Of a stretch of 64,000 bases of DNA, positions 34,721-45,747 are shown piece after piece (positions within the stretch are counted from its first letter, which is position 1; each line of letters starts with the position of its first letter). A program made the position numbers and the translations under genes. This stretch comes from Nostocoides sp. Soil756. Its GTDB lineage: Bacteria; Actinomycetota; Actinomycetes; Actinomycetales; Dermatophilaceae. The notes beneath the pieces were generated by a model. The model did no database searches. It had not been told where the DNA came from and worked only from the letters and a program-made list of their open reading frames with translations. The DNA lies in contig NZ_LMSE01000004.1 of NCBI RefSeq assembly GCF_001428065.1, positions 309,677-373,676 on the forward strand. Direction: 5' to 3'.

Positions 34721-35377
34721 ATGACCACCACTGCCACGAAGACCCAGAAGGGTCTGCTGGGTACCAAGCTCGGCATGACCCAGGTGTGGGACGAGAACAA
34801 CCGACTCGTACCCGTCACCGTGATCCAGGCCGGCCCGAACGTCGTGACCCAGGTCCGCGCCGCCGAGACCGACGGCTACGCCGCGGTCCAGCTCGGCTTC
34901 GGCGCCATCGACCCCCGCAAGGTCAACAAGCCGATGGCCGGCCACTTCGAGAAGGCCGGCGTGACCCCGCGCCGCTTCCTCATCGAGATTCGCACCGCCG
35001 ACGCGGGCGAGTACTCGCTCGGCCAGGAGCTCGGGGCCGACACCTTCGAGCCCGGCCAGCCGGTCGACATCTCCGCGACGACCAAGGGCAAGGGCTTCGC
35101 CGGTGTCATGAAGCGTCACGGCTTCCACGGCGTCAGCTCCTCGCACGGCGCACACAAGAACCACCGCAAGCCCGGCTCGATCGGTGGCTGCGCCACCCCG
35201 GGCCGCGTCTTCAAGGGGATGCGCATGGCCGGCCGCATGGGCGGCGTGCGTCACACCACCCAGAACCTCACGATCCACGCCGTGGACGCCGACAAGGGCC
35301 TGCTGCTCGTCAAGGGTGCCGTTCCCGGCCCCCGTGGCGCGGTCGTCCTGGTGCGCTCGGCCGCGAAGGGGGCCTGA
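34721..35377 (+). CDS. rplC: 50S ribosomal protein L3
   Basis: A 218-residue early-assembly protein with a loop reaching the peptidyl-transferase centre. It has [13 protein letters not shown] at the start and the family motif [19 protein letters not shown] near the end. The start ATG is 8 bp downstream of rpsJ. Length is normal. Confidence 0.98.
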   Translation: MTTTATKTQKGLLGTKLGMTQVWDENNRLVPVTVIQAGPNVVTQVRAAETDGYAAVQLGFGAIDPRKVNKPMAGHFEKAGVTPRRFLIEIRTADAGEYSLGQELGADTFEPGQPVDISATTKGKGFAGVMKRHGFHGVSSSHGAHKNHRKPGSIGGCATPGRVFKGMRMAGRMGGVRHTTQNLTIHAVDADKGLLLVKGAVPGPRGAVVLVRSAAKGA

Positions 35378-35382
35378 CCCGC

Positions 35383-36333
35383 ATGGCAACCAAGACCCTC
35401 GACGTCGACCTCCCCGCGGAGATCTTCGACGTCCAGACCAACGTCCCGCTGATCCACCAGGTCGTCGTGGCCCAGCTCGCGGCCGCCCGCCAGGGCACGC
35501 ACGCCACCAAGACCCGCGGCGAGGTCCGCGGCGGTGGCCGCAAGCCCTACAAGCAGAAGGGCACCGGCCGCGCCCGTCAGGGCTCGACCCGCGCGCCGCA
35601 GTTCGCCGGCGGTGGCACCGTCCACGGACCGCAGCCGCGTGACTACGCCCAGCGGACCCCCAAGAAGATGAAGGCCGCCGCCCTGCGCGGTGCCCTCTCC
35701 GACCGGGCCCGCCACGGCCGCATCCACGTCGTCGAGTCCATCGCCTCCGGCGACGCCCCCTCGACCAAGGACGCGCGCACCCTGTTCGCCGGCCTCACCG
35801 AGCGTCCGAACGTGCTGGTCGTCCTCGACCGCGCCGACGTCGTCTCGATGAAGTCGGTCCGCAACCTGGCCGAGGTGCACGTCCTGGCCGTCGACCAGCT
35901 CAACACCTACGACGTGCTGTGCGCCGACGACGTGGTCTTCACCAAGGCCGCCTACGACACCTTCGTCGCGGGTCGCCACGGTTCCATCGTCGCGTCGGCC
36001 CCGGTCGTGCTCGAGGAGACCGCCAGCGAGGCGACCGCCCCCGTGGCCGAGAAGCCGGCCAAGAAGGCCGCTGCGAAGAAGCCCGCCAAGGCGGCCACCC
36101 CGGCCACCGACGAGGCCGGCGCCGACCTGCCGAAGGGCGCGGTCGCGCCCCTGCCGGACGGTTCGGCCCCCGAGGGCTACACGGTCAAGGGCAACGCCGA
36201 CTCCGGCAAGTACCACGAGCCCGACGGCCAGTGGTACGAGCAGACGGTGGCCGAGTTCTGGTTCAAGACCGCCAAGGCGGCCGAGAAGGCCGGCTTCACC
36301 AAGGCCGGCGCCAAGACGGAGGACGAGAAGTGA
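35383..36333 (+). CDS. rplD: 50S ribosomal protein L4 with extra C-terminal domain
   Basis: A 316-residue L4, about 100 residues longer than usual. Residues 1-210 are normal L4, including the tunnel loop [18 protein letters not shown]. Residues ~211-248 are a Lys/Ala/Pro-rich linker. Residues 249-309 form a small domain ([16 protein letters not shown], then [12 protein letters not shown] and AAEKAGF) resembling the actinobacterial 'sunset' domain. The same domain ends L17 in this window. The stop overlaps the rplW GTG start by 4 bp, so the extension is not a frameshift artefact. Its function is unknown. Confidence 0.95.
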   Translation: MATKTLDVDLPAEIFDVQTNVPLIHQVVVAQLAAARQGTHATKTRGEVRGGGRKPYKQKGTGRARQGSTRAPQFAGGGTVHGPQPRDYAQRTPKKMKAAALRGALSDRARHGRIHVVESIASGDAPSTKDARTLFAGLTERPNVLVVLDRADVVSMKSVRNLAEVHVLAVDQLNTYDVLCADDVVFTKAAYDTFVAGRHGSIVASAPVVLEETASEATAPVAEKPAKKAAAKKPAKAATPATDEAGADLPKGAVAPLPDGSAPEGYTVKGNADSGKYHEPDGQWYEQTVAEFWFKTAKAAEKAGFTKAGAKTEDEK

Positions 36334-36629
36334 GCCAGGACAAGAACCCCCGCGACATCCTGATCGCGCCGGTCGTGTCCGAGAAGTCCTACGGGCTCCT
36401 GGACGAGGGCAAGTACACCTTCATCGTCGACCCGCGCTCGAACAAGACCGAGATCAAGATCGCCGTCGAGCAGGTCTTCGGCGTCAAGGTCGACTCGGTC
36501 CACACCATGAACCGCAAGGGCAAGGCCCGTCGCACGCGGTTCGGCATCGGCAAGCGCAAGGACACCAAGCGCGCGATCGTCACCCTCCGCGAGGGCTCGA
36601 TCGACATCTTCGGCAGCGCCGGCGCCTGA
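36330..36629 (+). CDS. rplW: 50S ribosomal protein L23
   Basis: A 99-residue tunnel-exit protein, docking site for trigger factor and SRP. It has [21 protein letters not shown] and the [19 protein letters not shown] segment. The GTG start overlaps the rplD stop. Length and position are standard. Confidence 0.98.
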   Translation: MSQDKNPRDILIAPVVSEKSYGLLDEGKYTFIVDPRSNKTEIKIAVEQVFGVKVDSVHTMNRKGKARRTRFGIGKRKDTKRAIVTLREGSIDIFGSAGA

Positions 36630-36651
36630 GGAAGCTGAGGACTGGACAGAC

Positions 36652-37488
36652 ATGGGTATCCGCAAGTACAAGCCGACGACGCCTGGGCGTCGCGGGTCGA
36701 GCGTGGCCGACTTCGTCGAGGTCACCCGCTCCACCCCCGAGAAGTCCCTCGTGCGTCCGCTGACCAAGAGTGGCGGCCGTAACAACAACGGCCGCATCAC
36801 CACGCGCCACATCGGTGGTGGACACAAGCGCGCCTACCGCGTGATCGACTTCCGTCGTCACGACAAGGACGGCGTGCCCGCCACCGTCGCGCACATCGAG
36901 TACGACCCCAACCGCACGGCGCGCATCGCGCTCCTGCACTACGCCGACGGCGAGAAGCGCTACATCCTCGCGCCGCGCGGTCTGGAGCAGGGCGCCCGCA
37001 TCGAGAACGGGCCCGGGGCCGATATCAAGCCTGGCAACAGCCTCCCGCTGCGGCACATCCCCACGGGTACGGTCGTGCACGCGGTCGAGCTCCGCCCCGG
37101 TGGCGGCGCCAAGATCGCCCGGTCCGCCGGCGTGCGCGTCCAGCTCGTCGCCAAGGACGGCCCCTACGCGCAGCTGCGCATGCCCTCCGGTGAGATCCGC
37201 AACGTCGACGCGCGCTGCCGGGCCACCGTCGGCGAGGTCGGCAACGCCGAGCAGTCGAACATCAACTGGGGCAAGGCCGGCCGGATGCGCTGGAAGGGCA
37301 AGCGCCCGACCGTCCGCGGTGTCGTCATGAACCCGGTCGACCACCCGCACGGTGGTGGTGAGGGTCGTACCTCCGGTGGTCGTCACCCCGTGTCGCCGTG
37401 GGGCAAGCCCGAGGGCCGCACCCGCCGCCCCGGCAAGCCCAGCGACAAGATGATCGTCCGCCGCCGCCGCACTGGCAAGAAGCGCTGA
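36652..37488 (+). CDS. rplB: 50S ribosomal protein L2
   Basis: A 278-residue protein needed for subunit association and peptidyl transfer. It has the standard start [18 protein letters not shown] and the signature [24 protein letters not shown] (shown in part: [11 protein letters not shown]). ATG at 36652, 22 bp after rplW. Confidence 0.98.
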   Translation: MGIRKYKPTTPGRRGSSVADFVEVTRSTPEKSLVRPLTKSGGRNNNGRITTRHIGGGHKRAYRVIDFRRHDKDGVPATVAHIEYDPNRTARIALLHYADGEKRYILAPRGLEQGARIENGPGADIKPGNSLPLRHIPTGTVVHAVELRPGGGAKIARSAGVRVQLVAKDGPYAQLRMPSGEIRNVDARCRATVGEVGNAEQSNINWGKAGRMRWKGKRPTVRGVVMNPVDHPHGGGEGRTSGGRHPVSPWGKPEGRTRRPGKPSDKMIVRRRRTGKKR

Positions 37489-37500
37489 TAGGAGCCTGGA

Positions 37501-37782
37501 ATGCCTCGTAGCCTGAAGAAGGGCCCCTTCATCGACGACCACCTGCAGAAGAAGGTGGATGTCCAGAACGAAGCGGGCACCAAGAACGTCATCAAGACCT
37601 GGTCGCGCCGTTCGGTCATCTCGCCCGACATGCTCGGCCACACCCTCGCCGTCCACGACGGCCGCAAGCACGTCCCGGTGTTCGTCACCGAGGCGATGGT
37701 CGGCCACAAGCTCGGCGAGTTCGCACCCACGCGCACCTTCAAGGGTCACGTGAAGGACGACAAGAAGGGGCGTCGTCGCTGA
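37501..37782 (+). CDS. rpsS: 30S ribosomal protein S19
   Basis: A 93-residue head protein near the A-site tRNA. It has [15 protein letters not shown] and [16 protein letters not shown]. Its stop shares one base with the rplV ATG. Confidence 0.98.
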   Translation: MPRSLKKGPFIDDHLQKKVDVQNEAGTKNVIKTWSRRSVISPDMLGHTLAVHDGRKHVPVFVTEAMVGHKLGEFAPTRTFKGHVKDDKKGRRR

Positions 37783-38180
37783 TGGCCACCGAGAACAGCA
37801 CCCTCCAGGCCCGGGCCGTCGCCCGGTCCGTGCGGGTCACCCCCATGAAGGCCCGCCGGGTCGTCGACCTCATCCGCGGCAAGAACGCCAGCGAGGCCGT
37901 CTCCGTCCTGCGCTTCGCACCGCAGGCCGCGAGCGAGACGGTCCTGAAGGTCCTCGAGTCCGCCATCGCCAACGCCCGCGTCCAGGCCGACAAGACGGCC
38001 GAGCGCTTCGACGAGCGCGAGCTCGTCGTCGCCGCGGCGTACGTCGACGAGGGCGCCACCATGAAGCGGTTCCGCCCCCGGGCGCAGGGCCGCGCCAGCC
38101 GTATCAACAAGCGCACGAGCCACATCACGGTGGTCGTCGCTCCCCAGCCCGCCAAGGCCAAGAACGGAGGCACTCGCTGA
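37782..38180 (+). CDS. rplV: 50S ribosomal protein L22
   Basis: A 132-residue exit-tunnel protein. It has [20 protein letters not shown] near the start and the beta-hairpin [18 protein letters not shown]. It overlaps rpsS and rpsC by one base on each side, so the three are translationally coupled. No macrolide-resistance-type insertion is seen in the hairpin. Confidence 0.98.
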   Translation: MATENSTLQARAVARSVRVTPMKARRVVDLIRGKNASEAVSVLRFAPQAASETVLKVLESAIANARVQADKTAERFDERELVVAAAYVDEGATMKRFRPRAQGRASRINKRTSHITVVVAPQPAKAKNGGTR

Positions 38181-38977
38181 TGGGCCAGAAGGTCAACCCG
38201 CACGGCTTCCGTCTCGGGATCACCACGGAGCACAAGAGCCGTTGGTTCGCCGACTCCACCAAGGAGGGTCAGCGCTACCGCGACTACGTCAAGGAGGACG
38301 TGGCGATCCGCAAGCTCATGTCCACGGGCATGGACCGCGCCGGCATCGCCCGCGTCGACATCGAGCGCACCCGTGACCGGGTCCGCGTCGACATCCACAC
38401 CGCGCGTCCCGGCATCGTCATCGGTCGCCGCGGCGCCGAGGCCGACCGCATCCGCGGCGAGCTCGAGAAGCTCACCGGCAAGCAGGTCCAGCTCAACATC
38501 CTCGAGGTCAAGAACCCCGAGGTCGAGGCCCAGCTCGTCGCGCAGGGCATCGCCGAGCAGCTGTCGGCCCGTGTCTCGTTCCGTCGCGCCATGCGCAAGG
38601 GGATGCAGTCGGCCACCCGCGCCGGCGCCAAGGGCATCCGCGTGCAGGTCTCCGGCCGCCTCGGCGGCGCCGAGATGAGCCGTACCGAGTTCTACCGCGA
38701 GGGGCGCGTGCCGCTGCACACCCTGCGTGCGCAGATCGACTACGGCCTGTACGAGGCCAAGACGACCTTCGGACGCATCGGCGTCAAGGTCTGGATCTAC
38801 AAGGGCGACATGACCGCTCGCGAGCTCGCGGCCCAGCAGGCCACCGCTCCGCGTCAGGGTCGTGGCCCCCGTCGTGACGGCGCCGACCGTCCGGCCCGTG
38901 CCCGCCGCACCGAGGCCCCTGCCGCTGCGCAGGCCCCGGCCGAGCAGGCTCCGGCCGCGAGCACCGAGGAGTCCTGA
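38180..38977 (+). CDS. rpsC: 30S ribosomal protein S3
   Basis: A 265-residue mRNA-entry protein. An N-terminal KH domain contains [21 protein letters not shown]. The C-terminal S3 domain has [21 protein letters not shown]. The last ~50 residues are an Arg then Ala/Pro/Glu-rich tail common in actinobacteria. It is 2 bp from rplP. Confidence 0.98.
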   Translation: MGQKVNPHGFRLGITTEHKSRWFADSTKEGQRYRDYVKEDVAIRKLMSTGMDRAGIARVDIERTRDRVRVDIHTARPGIVIGRRGAEADRIRGELEKLTGKQVQLNILEVKNPEVEAQLVAQGIAEQLSARVSFRRAMRKGMQSATRAGAKGIRVQVSGRLGGAEMSRTEFYREGRVPLHTLRAQIDYGLYEAKTTFGRIGVKVWIYKGDMTARELAAQQATAPRQGRGPRRDGADRPARARRTEAPAAAQAPAEQAPAASTEES

Positions 38978-38979
38978 CC

Positions 38980-39399
38980 ATGTTGATTCCCCGTCGAGTC
39001 AAGCACCGCAAGCAGCACCACCCGGGACGCTCGGGTATGGCCAAGGGCGGTACGACCATCGCGTTCGGCGACTACGGCATCCAGGCCCTCGAGCCCGCCT
39101 ACGTCACCAACCGTCAGATCGAGTCCGCGCGTATCGCGATGACCCGCTACATCAAGCGTGGCGGAAAGGTCTGGATCAACATCTACCCGGATCGCCCGCT
39201 CACCAAGAAGCCGGCCGAGACCCGCATGGGTTCCGGTAAGGGCTCGCCGGAGTGGTGGATCGCCAACGTCAAGCCGGGTCGTGTCATGTTCGAGCTCTCC
39301 GGTGTCCCGGAGGACGTCGCACGCGAGGCCCTGCGTCTCGCGATGCACAAGCTGCCGATGAAGTGCCGCTTCGTCCGGCGTGAGGGTGGTGACTTCTGA
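38980..39399 (+). CDS. rplP: 50S ribosomal protein L16
   Basis: A 139-residue protein near the A-site tRNA elbow. It has [14 protein letters not shown], the Arg/Gly-rich [20 protein letters not shown] and [20 protein letters not shown]. The ATG at 38980 follows the rpsC stop by 2 bp. Confidence 0.98.
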   Translation: MLIPRRVKHRKQHHPGRSGMAKGGTTIAFGDYGIQALEPAYVTNRQIESARIAMTRYIKRGGKVWINIYPDRPLTKKPAETRMGSGKGSPEWWIANVKPGRVMFELSGVPEDVAREALRLAMHKLPMKCRFVRREGGDF

Positions 39400-39635
39400 T
39401 GGCAGTCGGTTCCCAGGACCTGACCCCCACGGAGCTGCGCGGTTTCGAGGACGACCGTCTGGTCGACGAGCTGCGCAAGGCCAAGGAGGAGCTGTTCAAC
39501 CTCCGTTTCCAGTCGGCCACCGGCCAGCTGGACAGCCACGGCCGGCTGCGTGCCGTCCGCAAGGACATCGCCCGCATCTACACCGAGATGCGCGAGCGCG
39601 AGCTCGGCATCGGCGTGAAGGGTGAGGCCAAGTGA
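39399..39635 (+). CDS. rpmC: 50S ribosomal protein L29
   Basis: A 78-residue tunnel-exit protein. It has [21 protein letters not shown], the conserved [20 protein letters not shown] and RKDIARIYT. The start shares one base with the rplP stop. Confidence 0.97.
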   Translation: MAVGSQDLTPTELRGFEDDRLVDELRKAKEELFNLRFQSATGQLDSHGRLRAVRKDIARIYTEMRERELGIGVKGEAK

Positions 39636-39922
39636 GTGAGAAGAAGGACGAGACCGTGAGCACCACGATCGACCGCCAGGACCGCAAGACCCGCCAGGGC
39701 TACGTGGTCAGCGACAAGATGGACAAGACCGTCGTCGTCGAGGTCGAGGACCGCGTCAAGCACGCGCTCTACGGCAAGGTCATCCGCCGCTCGAGCAAGG
39801 TCAAGGCCCACGACGAGGGCAACGCCGCCGGTGTCGGCGACCGCGTCCTCATCATGGAGACCCGGCCGCTGTCCGCGACGAAGCGCTGGCGCATCGTCGA
39901 GATCCTCGAGAAGGCCAAGTAA
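39632..39922 (+). CDS. rpsQ: 30S ribosomal protein S17
   Basis: A 96-residue 16S rRNA-binding OB-fold protein. A ~17-residue polar N-terminal lead precedes [20 protein letters not shown] and the [19 protein letters not shown] signature. The GTG start overlaps the rpmC stop by 4 bp. Confidence 0.97.
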   Translation: MSEKKDETVSTTIDRQDRKTRQGYVVSDKMDKTVVVEVEDRVKHALYGKVIRRSSKVKAHDEGNAAGVGDRVLIMETRPLSATKRWRIVEILEKAK

Positions 39923-39940
39923 GCCCGACGTTCGGCCAGG

Positions 39941-39960
39941 CTCCACGCCTGCGCGTGGAG
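39941..39960 (+). other. hairpin between rpsQ and rplN
   Basis: CTCCACGC (39941-39948) pairs perfectly with GCGTGGAG (39953-39960), 4-base loop. No T-tract. It lies in the only sizeable spacer between rpsJ and rpsZ and may mark the S10/spc operon boundary or a site of mRNA processing. Confidence 0.45.
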
Positions 39961-39987
39961 AACCAGCACGACATCTAGGAGATAACA

Positions 39988-40356
39988 GTGATCCAGCAGG
40001 AGTCGCGACTTCGAGTCGCCGACAACACCGGTGCGAAGGAGATCCTCTGCATCCGTGTGCTCGGCGGCTCCGGCCGCCGGTACGCCGGGATCGGCGACAC
40101 CATCGTCGCCACCGTCAAGGACGCGATCCCCGGTGGCAACGTCAAGAAGGGTGACGTCGTCAAGGCCGTCATCGTCCGGACCAAGAAGGAGCGCCGTCGC
40201 GCCGACGGCTCCTACATCAAGTTCGACGAGAACGCCGCCGTCATCCTCCGCGCCGACGGCGACCCGCGCGGAACGCGCATCTTCGGCCCCGTGGGCCGCG
40301 AGCTGCGCGAGAAGCGCTTCATGAAGATCATCAGCCTTGCCCCGGAGGTGCTCTGA
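39988..40356 (+). CDS. rplN: 50S ribosomal protein L14
   Basis: A 122-residue inter-subunit bridge protein and RsfS partner. It has [18 protein letters not shown] and the [20 protein letters not shown] signature. The start is GTG with TAGGAGAT just upstream. Confidence 0.98.
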   Translation: MIQQESRLRVADNTGAKEILCIRVLGGSGRRYAGIGDTIVATVKDAIPGGNVKKGDVVKAVIVRTKKERRRADGSYIKFDENAAVILRADGDPRGTRIFGPVGRELREKRFMKIISLAPEVL

Positions 40357-40359
40357 GCC

Positions 40360-40704
40360 ATGGCGAACAAGATCAAGAAGGGCGACACCGTGCAGGTGCT
40401 CGCCGGCAAGGACAAGGGCAGCACGGGCAAGGTCATCGCGGTCAACCGCGAGACCCAGCGTGTCACCGTCGAGGGTGTCAACCGCGTCACGCGGCACACC
40501 AAGGCGGGGGAGTCCGGGCGCGGCAGCCGCACCGGCGGCCTCGTCGTCCAGGAGGCGCCGATCCACGTGAGCAACGTCGCGATCGTCGACCCCTCCGACA
40601 AGAAGCCCACCCGGATCAAGACCCGCGTCGAGACCGTCGAGCGTGACGGGCGTCAGAAGACGACCCGCATCCGCGTCGGCGCGCGCTCGGGCAAGGACCT
40701 GTGA
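40360..40704 (+). CDS. rplX: 50S ribosomal protein L24
   Basis: A 114-residue assembly initiator. A KOW motif is in [20 protein letters not shown], and [20 protein letters not shown] follows. It begins 4 bp after rplN and overlaps the first possible rplE start. Confidence 0.98.
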   Translation: MANKIKKGDTVQVLAGKDKGSTGKVIAVNRETQRVTVEGVNRVTRHTKAGESGRGSRTGGLVVQEAPIHVSNVAIVDPSDKKPTRIKTRVETVERDGRQKTTRIRVGARSGKDL

Positions 40705-41270
40705 GAGAGATGGCTGACACTGCAACCACGCCGCGGCTGAAGTCGCGCTACCAGGACGAGATCAAGGGCGCCCTGCAGGACCAGTTCGGCTACCCGAACG
40801 TCATGCAGATCCCGGGTGTCGTCAAGGTCGTCGTCAACATGGGTGTCGGTGACGCCGCCAAGGACAGCAAGCTGATCGACGGCGCCGTGCGCGACCTCAC
40901 CGCCATCACCGGCCAGAAGCCGGTGGTCACCAAGGCGCGCAAGTCCATCGCCCAGTTCAAGCTCCGTGAGGGCATGCCGATCGGTGCGCACACCACGCTG
41001 CGCGGCGACCGGATGTGGGAGTTCCTCGACCGTCTCGTGACGATCGCTCTCCCGCGTATCCGCGACTTCCGTGGGCTCTCGCCCCGCCAGTTCGACGGCA
41101 ACGGGAACTACACCTTCGGTCTGACCGAGCAGTCGATGTTCCACGAGATCGACCAGGACAAGATCGACCGGGTCCGCGGCATGGACATCACGGTCGTCAC
41201 GACCGCGACGAACAACGACGAGGGTCGCGCGCTGCTGAAGGCGCTCGGCTTCCCGTTCAAGGAGAACTGA
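40701..41270 (+). CDS. rplE: 50S ribosomal protein L5
   Basis: A 189-residue 5S rRNA-binding protein. It has [25 protein letters not shown], the [20 protein letters not shown] segment and [12 protein letters not shown] at the end. Two starts are possible: GTG at 40701, overlapping the rplX stop, or ATG at 40710, which gives 186 residues. The GTG is closer to the AAGGA upstream; the ATG looks more conventional. The choice is open. Confidence 0.96.
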   Translation: MREMADTATTPRLKSRYQDEIKGALQDQFGYPNVMQIPGVVKVVVNMGVGDAAKDSKLIDGAVRDLTAITGQKPVVTKARKSIAQFKLREGMPIGAHTTLRGDRMWEFLDRLVTIALPRIRDFRGLSPRQFDGNGNYTFGLTEQSMFHEIDQDKIDRVRGMDITVVTTATNNDEGRALLKALGFPFKEN

Positions 41271-41273
41271 GCC

Positions 41274-41459
41274 ATGGCCAAGACCGCCCTCGTCAACAAG
41301 GCGAACAAGAAGCCGAAGTTCGCTGTGCGCGGCTACACCCGCTGCCAGCGCTGCGGCCGCCCGCACTCGGTCTACCGCAAGTTCGGCCTGTGCCGGATCT
41401 GCCTCCGGGAGATGGCCCACGCGGGCGAGCTGCCCGGTGTCACCAAGTCCAGCTGGTAA
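41274..41459 (+). CDS. rpsZ: 30S ribosomal protein S14 type Z (zinc form)
   Basis: A 61-residue short S14. The zinc ligands C24-x-x-C27 and C40-x-x-C43 are all present ([16 protein letters not shown]), so this is the zinc-dependent C+ form. A zinc-free paralogue, if present, would be elsewhere, typically under Zur control. It follows rplE by 3 bp. Confidence 0.97.
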   Translation: MAKTALVNKANKKPKFAVRGYTRCQRCGRPHSVYRKFGLCRICLREMAHAGELPGVTKSSW

Positions 41460-41572
41460 GCAGTCCCCCCGCCGCATCCGCGGCATCCTGACCACAAGAC
41501 CATCTACAGCGCAGGTCCGCCGGGAGCACCACCCCCGGAGGAAACCGCGGTGAGAGAGGGCGGAGAAGCCCA

Positions 41573-41971
41573 ATGACCATGACAGACCCGATCGCGGACA
41601 TGTTGACCCGCGTCCGGAACGCCAACTCGGCGCACAAGGACGATGTCTCCATGCCGTTCTCGAAGCTCAAGAGCCACATCGCGGAGATCCTCGAGGCCGA
41701 GGGTTACATCGCGGGGTGGACCGTGCAGGACGCGGAGGTCGGCAAGACCCTGACCGTCCAGCTGAAGTACGGCCCGAACCGTGAGCGCTCCATCGCCGGC
41801 CTGCGCCGCGTGAGCAAGCCCGGCCTGCGCGTCTACGCCAAGTCCACCAACCTGCCCAAGGTTCTCGGTGGCCTCGGTGTCGCGATCATCTCGACGTCCT
41901 CCGGCCTGCTGACCGACCGTCAGGCCGCCAACAAGGGTGTGGGTGGGGAAGTCCTCGCCTACGTCTGGTAA
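41573..41971 (+). CDS. rpsH: 30S ribosomal protein S8
   Basis: A 132-residue 16S rRNA central-domain organiser. It has [16 protein letters not shown] and the C-terminal [20 protein letters not shown] motif. The start may be ATG 41573 or ATG 41579; both are in frame. S8 represses the spc operon in E. coli; the 113-bp spacer before it holds no obvious copy of that target. Confidence 0.97.
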   Translation: MTMTDPIADMLTRVRNANSAHKDDVSMPFSKLKSHIAEILEAEGYIAGWTVQDAEVGKTLTVQLKYGPNRERSIAGLRRVSKPGLRVYAKSTNLPKVLGGLGVAIISTSSGLLTDRQAANKGVGGEVLAYVW

Positions 41972-41983
41972 GGGGTAGCAGAC

Positions 41984-42520
41984 ATGTCGCGAATCGGACG
42001 TCTCCCCGTCTCCGTGCCCGCCGGTGTCGACGTGACCGTCAACGGTCAGACCGTCACCGTCAAGGGCCCCAAGGGCGAGCTCAGCCACACCGTGGCCGAG
42101 CCGATCACCGTCGAGCAGAACGACGGCACCCTCGAGGTCAAGCGCCCCAACGACGAGCGCACCGCGCGTTCGCTGCACGGCCTGACCCGCTCGCTCATCA
42201 ACAACATGGTCCTCGGTGTCACCGACGGCTACGAGAAGAAGCTCGAGATCCACGGCACCGGTTACCGCGTGCTCGCCAAGGGCTCCAACCTCGAGTTCGC
42301 GCTCGGGTACTCACACTCGATCACCGTCGAGCCGCCGGCCGGGATCACCTTCGCGGTCGAGAACCAGACCCGGTTCTCGGTCCAGGGCATCGACAAGCAG
42401 CTCGTCGGCGAGGTCGCCGCGAACATCCGCAAGCTCCGCAAGCCCGACCCGTACAAGGGCAAGGGTGTCCGCTACGCGGGCGAGCAGATCCGCCGCAAGG
42501 TCGGAAAGGCTGGTAAGTAA
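41984..42520 (+). CDS. rplF: 50S ribosomal protein L6
   Basis: A 178-residue two-domain protein near the sarcin-ricin loop. It has [17 protein letters not shown] and the C-terminal signature [20 protein letters not shown]. It is 12 bp from rpsH and 3 bp from rplR. Confidence 0.98.
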   Translation: MSRIGRLPVSVPAGVDVTVNGQTVTVKGPKGELSHTVAEPITVEQNDGTLEVKRPNDERTARSLHGLTRSLINNMVLGVTDGYEKKLEIHGTGYRVLAKGSNLEFALGYSHSITVEPPAGITFAVENQTRFSVQGIDKQLVGEVAANIRKLRKPDPYKGKGVRYAGEQIRRKVGKAGK

Positions 42521-42523
42521 GCC

Positions 42524-42898
42524 ATGGCCATGATCGTCAAGCGCGCCAAGGGCAAGGTCGCTGCGCGCGGCCGTCGCCACTTCCGCGTCCGCAAGGTCGT
42601 CACCGGGACCGCGCTCCGTCCGCGCCTGGTCGTCTCGCGCAGCTCGCGCCACGTCTTCGTCCAGGTCGTCGACGACACCGTCGGCAAGACCGTCGCGTCG
42701 GCATCGACCATGGAGGCCGACGTGCGCACCCTCGAGGGGGACAAGCGCGAGAAGGCCAAGAAGGTCGGCGAGCTCGTGGCCGAGCGCGCCAAGGCCGCCG
42801 GGGTCGAGGCCGTCGTGTTCGACCGCGGCGGTAACAAGTACCACGGTCGCGTCGCCGCGATCGCGGACGGTGCACGGGAAGGCGGACTGTCGCTGTGA
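42524..42898 (+). CDS. rplR: 50S ribosomal protein L18
   Basis: A 124-residue 5S rRNA-binding protein. It has a basic N-terminal tail ([19 protein letters not shown]), the [17 protein letters not shown] core and [20 protein letters not shown] at the end. Length is normal. Confidence 0.98.
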   Translation: MAMIVKRAKGKVAARGRRHFRVRKVVTGTALRPRLVVSRSSRHVFVQVVDDTVGKTVASASTMEADVRTLEGDKREKAKKVGELVAERAKAAGVEAVVFDRGGNKYHGRVAAIADGAREGGLSL

Positions 42899-42944
42899 CC
42901 CACCCCGCCCGTACCACCACGAACGTCGAGAAGAGGAACATCTG

Positions 42945-43595
42945 ATGCCAGGACCCCAGCGTCGAGGCACCGGGACCACCGCCGGCGGCACCGCCGAGCG
43001 TGGCGACCGCCGCGGCGGTCGTGACGGCGGCCGTGGCGGCCGCGACTCCCGCGAGGCCGAGAAGAGCCAGTACCTGGAGCGCGTCGTCACGATCAACCGT
43101 GTGGCGAAGGTCGTCAAGGGTGGCCGCCGGTTCAGCTTCACCGCGCTCGTCGTCGTCGGTGACGGCGATGGCACCGTCGGTGTCGGCTACGGCAAGGCCA
43201 AGGAGGTGCCCGCGGCGATCGCCAAGGGTGTCGAGGAGGCGAAGAAGAACTTCTTCCGCGTCCCGCGCATCCAGGGCACCATCCCCCACCCCGTCCAGGG
43301 GGAGGCCGCCGCCGGTGTCGTCATGCTCCGCCCCGCCAGCCCCGGTACCGGTGTCATCGCCGGTGGCCCGGTGCGCGCGGTGCTCGAGTGCGCCGGCATC
43401 CACGACGTGCTGTCCAAGAGCCTCGGCTCGGACAACGCGATCAACATCGTCCACGCGGTCGTCGCCGCCCTCAAGGGCCTCGAGCGCCCCGAGGCCGTCG
43501 CGGCCCGTCGTGGCCTGCCCGTCGACCAGGTCGCCCCCGCGGCGATGCTGCGTGCCCAGGCCGCCGGCCTGGCCGAGGCGAAGGCGGGTGCATGA
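42945..43595 (+). CDS. rpsE: 30S ribosomal protein S5
   Basis: A 216-residue decoding-fidelity protein. An N-terminal Gly/Arg-rich extension of ~38 residues ([14 protein letters not shown]) precedes the dsRBD-like [20 protein letters not shown] and the [14 protein letters not shown] signature. The start is the ATG at 42945, with AAGAGGA upstream. The stop overlaps rpmD. Confidence 0.98.
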   Translation: MPGPQRRGTGTTAGGTAERGDRRGGRDGGRGGRDSREAEKSQYLERVVTINRVAKVVKGGRRFSFTALVVVGDGDGTVGVGYGKAKEVPAAIAKGVEEAKKNFFRVPRIQGTIPHPVQGEAAAGVVMLRPASPGTGVIAGGPVRAVLECAGIHDVLSKSLGSDNAINIVHAVVAALKGLERPEAVAARRGLPVDQVAPAAMLRAQAAGLAEAKAGA

Positions 43596-43777
43596 TGAGC
43601 CGCCTGAAGGTCACCCAGACCCGGTCGGGGATCGGGGGCAAGCAGAACCAGCGCGACACCCTGCGGTCCCTGGGCCTGAAGCGCATCGGCGACGTCGTCG
43701 TCAAGGAGGACCGTCCCGAGATCCGCGGGATGGTCAACACGGTCACGCACCTCGTGGCCGTCGAGGAGGTGGAGTGA
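43592..43777 (+). CDS. rpmD: 50S ribosomal protein L30
   Basis: A 61-residue protein (60 if the second ATG, at 43595, is used). It has [20 protein letters not shown] and [19 protein letters not shown]. It overlaps the rpsE stop and lies 2 bp from rplO. Confidence 0.97.
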   Translation: MMSRLKVTQTRSGIGGKQNQRDTLRSLGLKRIGDVVVKEDRPEIRGMVNTVTHLVAVEEVE

Positions 43778-43779
43778 TC

Positions 43780-44265
43780 ATGGCCGACACCAAGGCCACC
43801 AAGGCCGTGGCCCGCGAGGCGTCCGCGCTCAAGGTGCACCACCTGCGCCCTGCGCCCGGTGCCAAGTCCGCCAAGATCCGCGTCGGTCGCGGTGAGGGTG
43901 GCAAGCGGGGCAAGACCGCCGGTCGCGGTACCAAGGGCACCAAGGCCCGCTACCAGGTGCCCGCGGGCTTCCAGGGTGGTACCACGCCGCTGCACATGCG
44001 TTTCCCGAAGCTGCGCGGGTTCAAGAACCCGTTCCGCACCGAGTACCAGGTCGTGAACCTCGACCGGCTCTCGGCGCTCTACCCCGACGGCGGCGAGGTC
44101 TCCGTCGAGGACCTGGTCGCCAAGGGTGCCGTCCGTGACGGGTTCCCGGTCAAGGTGCTCGGGACCGGTGACATCAGCGTCGCGGTCACCGTGACCGTGC
44201 ACGCGTTCTCGGCCAGCGCCAAGGAGAAGATCGAGGCGGCGGGTGGCTCGGCGACCATCGCCTGA
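43780..44265 (+). CDS. rplO: 50S ribosomal protein L15
   Basis: A 161-residue late-assembly protein. An N-terminal extension of about 18 residues precedes [13 protein letters not shown], the Gly/Arg-rich [20 protein letters not shown] and the C-terminal family motif [16 protein letters not shown]. The ATG at 43780 is 2 bp after rpmD. A terminator-like hairpin follows, splitting it from secY. Confidence 0.97.
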   Translation: MADTKATKAVAREASALKVHHLRPAPGAKSAKIRVGRGEGGKRGKTAGRGTKGTKARYQVPAGFQGGTTPLHMRFPKLRGFKNPFRTEYQVVNLDRLSALYPDGGEVSVEDLVAKGAVRDGFPVKVLGTGDISVAVTVTVHAFSASAKEKIEAAGGSATIA

Positions 44266-44286
44266 CGCCCACCCATGACCGCGTGA

Positions 44287-44329
44287 CGCAGGGCCGGTCC
44301 CGGAGGAGTCCCTCCGGGCCGGCCCTGCG
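44287..44329 (+). terminator. terminator between rplO and secY
   Basis: An 18-bp stem with one bulged T (44288-44306 with 44311-44328) around AGTC, extended by a C-G pair. It suggests that secY-adk has its own transcript; TATGTT at 44374-44379 could be its -10, but no clear -35 is present. Confidence 0.75.
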
Positions 44330-44433
44330 CCGCGTCGGACCGCCGCCGGTGCCGCAAGCCCGGACCCGGCAGGTATGTTGTGACGGATCGTTGACGACGC
44401 GGGCCTACCCGGACCGCACTTCTGGAGGACCCT

Positions 44434-45747
44434 GTGCTCACCGCATTCGGCCGCGCGTTCAAGACGCCCGACCTGCGCAGGAAGCTGCTGTTCACGCTGG
44501 CCATCATCGTGATCTTCCGGCTCGGCTCGCACGTGCCGGTGCCGGGGGTCAGCTACTCGCTGGTGCAGAAGTGCATCTCGGGGGCCGACAGCAGCAACCA
44601 GCTCCTGGGCCTGATCAACCTCTTCAGCGGCGGAGCGCTGCTCCAGCTGTCGATCTTCGCGCTCGGCATCATGCCGTACATCACGGCCAGCATCATCGTC
44701 CAGCTGCTCACCGTGGTGATCCCGCGGTTCGAGGCCCTCAAGAAGGAGGGTCAGGCCGGGCAGACGAAGATGACGCAGTACACGCGCTACCTGACCATCG
44801 GGCTGGCGATCCTGCAGAGCTCGACCCTGATCACCTTCGCCCAGAACCCGGCGACGTTGTTCAACAACCCCGGGTGCACCAACATCCTCGCGGACCGCTC
44901 GATCGTGACCATCCTGATCATGGTCCTGACGATGACCGCCGGCACCGGCATGGTCATGTGGCTCGGTGAGCTCGTCACCGACAAGGGCGTCGGCAACGGC
45001 ATGTCGCTGCTGATCTTCACCTCGATCGCCGCGCAGTTCCCCACCTCCCTCTGGGGCATCCAGCAGCGCTCCGGGGTGGGCGTCTTCCTCGGAGTCATCG
45101 CGCTGGGCTTCGTGGTCATCGCGCTCGTGGTGTTCGTCGAGCAGAGCCAGCGGCGCATCCCGGTCCAGTACGCCAAGCGGATGGTCGGGCGCCGCGTCTA
45201 CGGCGGTACCTCCACCTACATCCCGCTCAAGGTCAACATGGCCGGCGTCATCCCGGTGATCTTCGCGAGCTCGCTGCTGACCCTGCCCACCCTGGTCGCG
45301 CAGTTCAACCAGGGCCCCAACGGCGTCAACCCCGGGTGGGTCGACTGGATCCAGGGGCACCTGGTGCGCGGTGACCACCCGTACTACATGGCCCTCTACA
45401 CCGGCCTGATCCTGTTCTTCACGTTCTTCTACGTGTCGATCACGTTCAACCCGAACGAGGTCGCCGACAACATGAAGAGGTACGGGGGCTTCATCCCGGG
45501 TATCCGCGCCGGGCGACCCACGGCCGAGTACCTCAGCTACGTCCTCACCCGGATCACCGTGCCGGGCGCGATCTACCTCGCGCTGATCTCGCTCCTCCCG
45601 CTCATCGCGCTGGTCCTGGTGAACGCGAACCAGAACTTCCCCTTCGGCGGCACCTCGATCCTCATCATCGTGGGTGTCGGCCTGGAGACGGTCAAGCAGA
45701 TCGAGGCCCAGCTGCAGCAGCGTCACTACGAAGGGTTCCTCCGCTGA
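44434..45747 (+). CDS. secY: preprotein translocase subunit SecY
   Basis: A 437-residue channel subunit with ten hydrophobic spans. It has [11 protein letters not shown] near the first span, [20 protein letters not shown] (plug/second span region), [15 protein letters not shown] and a C-terminal [12 protein letters not shown]. The start is GTG after CTGGAGGA. Its stop shares one base with adk. Confidence 0.98.
   Translation: MLTAFGRAFKTPDLRRKLLFTLAIIVIFRLGSHVPVPGVSYSLVQKCISGADSSNQLLGLINLFSGGALLQLSIFALGIMPYITASIIVQLLTVVIPRFEALKKEGQAGQTKMTQYTRYLTIGLAILQSSTLITFAQNPATLFNNPGCTNILADRSIVTILIMVLTMTAGTGMVMWLGELVTDKGVGNGMSLLIFTSIAAQFPTSLWGIQQRSGVGVFLGVIALGFVVIALVVFVEQSQRRIPVQYAKRMVGRRVYGGTSTYIPLKVNMAGVIPVIFASSLLTLPTLVAQFNQGPNGVNPGWVDWIQGHLVRGDHPYYMALYTGLILFFTFFYVSITFNPNEVADNMKRYGGFIPGIRAGRPTAEYLSYVLTRITVPGAIYLALISLLPLIALVLVNANQNFPFGGTSILIIVGVGLETVKQIEAQLQQRHYEGFLR

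Noticed and set aside
35983-36333. Frameshift or fusion explaining the long L4
   Set aside because: The extension is in frame, ends with a 4-bp overlap to rplW, and its domain recurs in L17, so it is a real part of the protein.
41460-41572. Possible S8 autoregulatory site before rpsH
   Set aside because: The 113-bp spacer shows no clear copy of the helix 21-like S8 target; not enough evidence to list.
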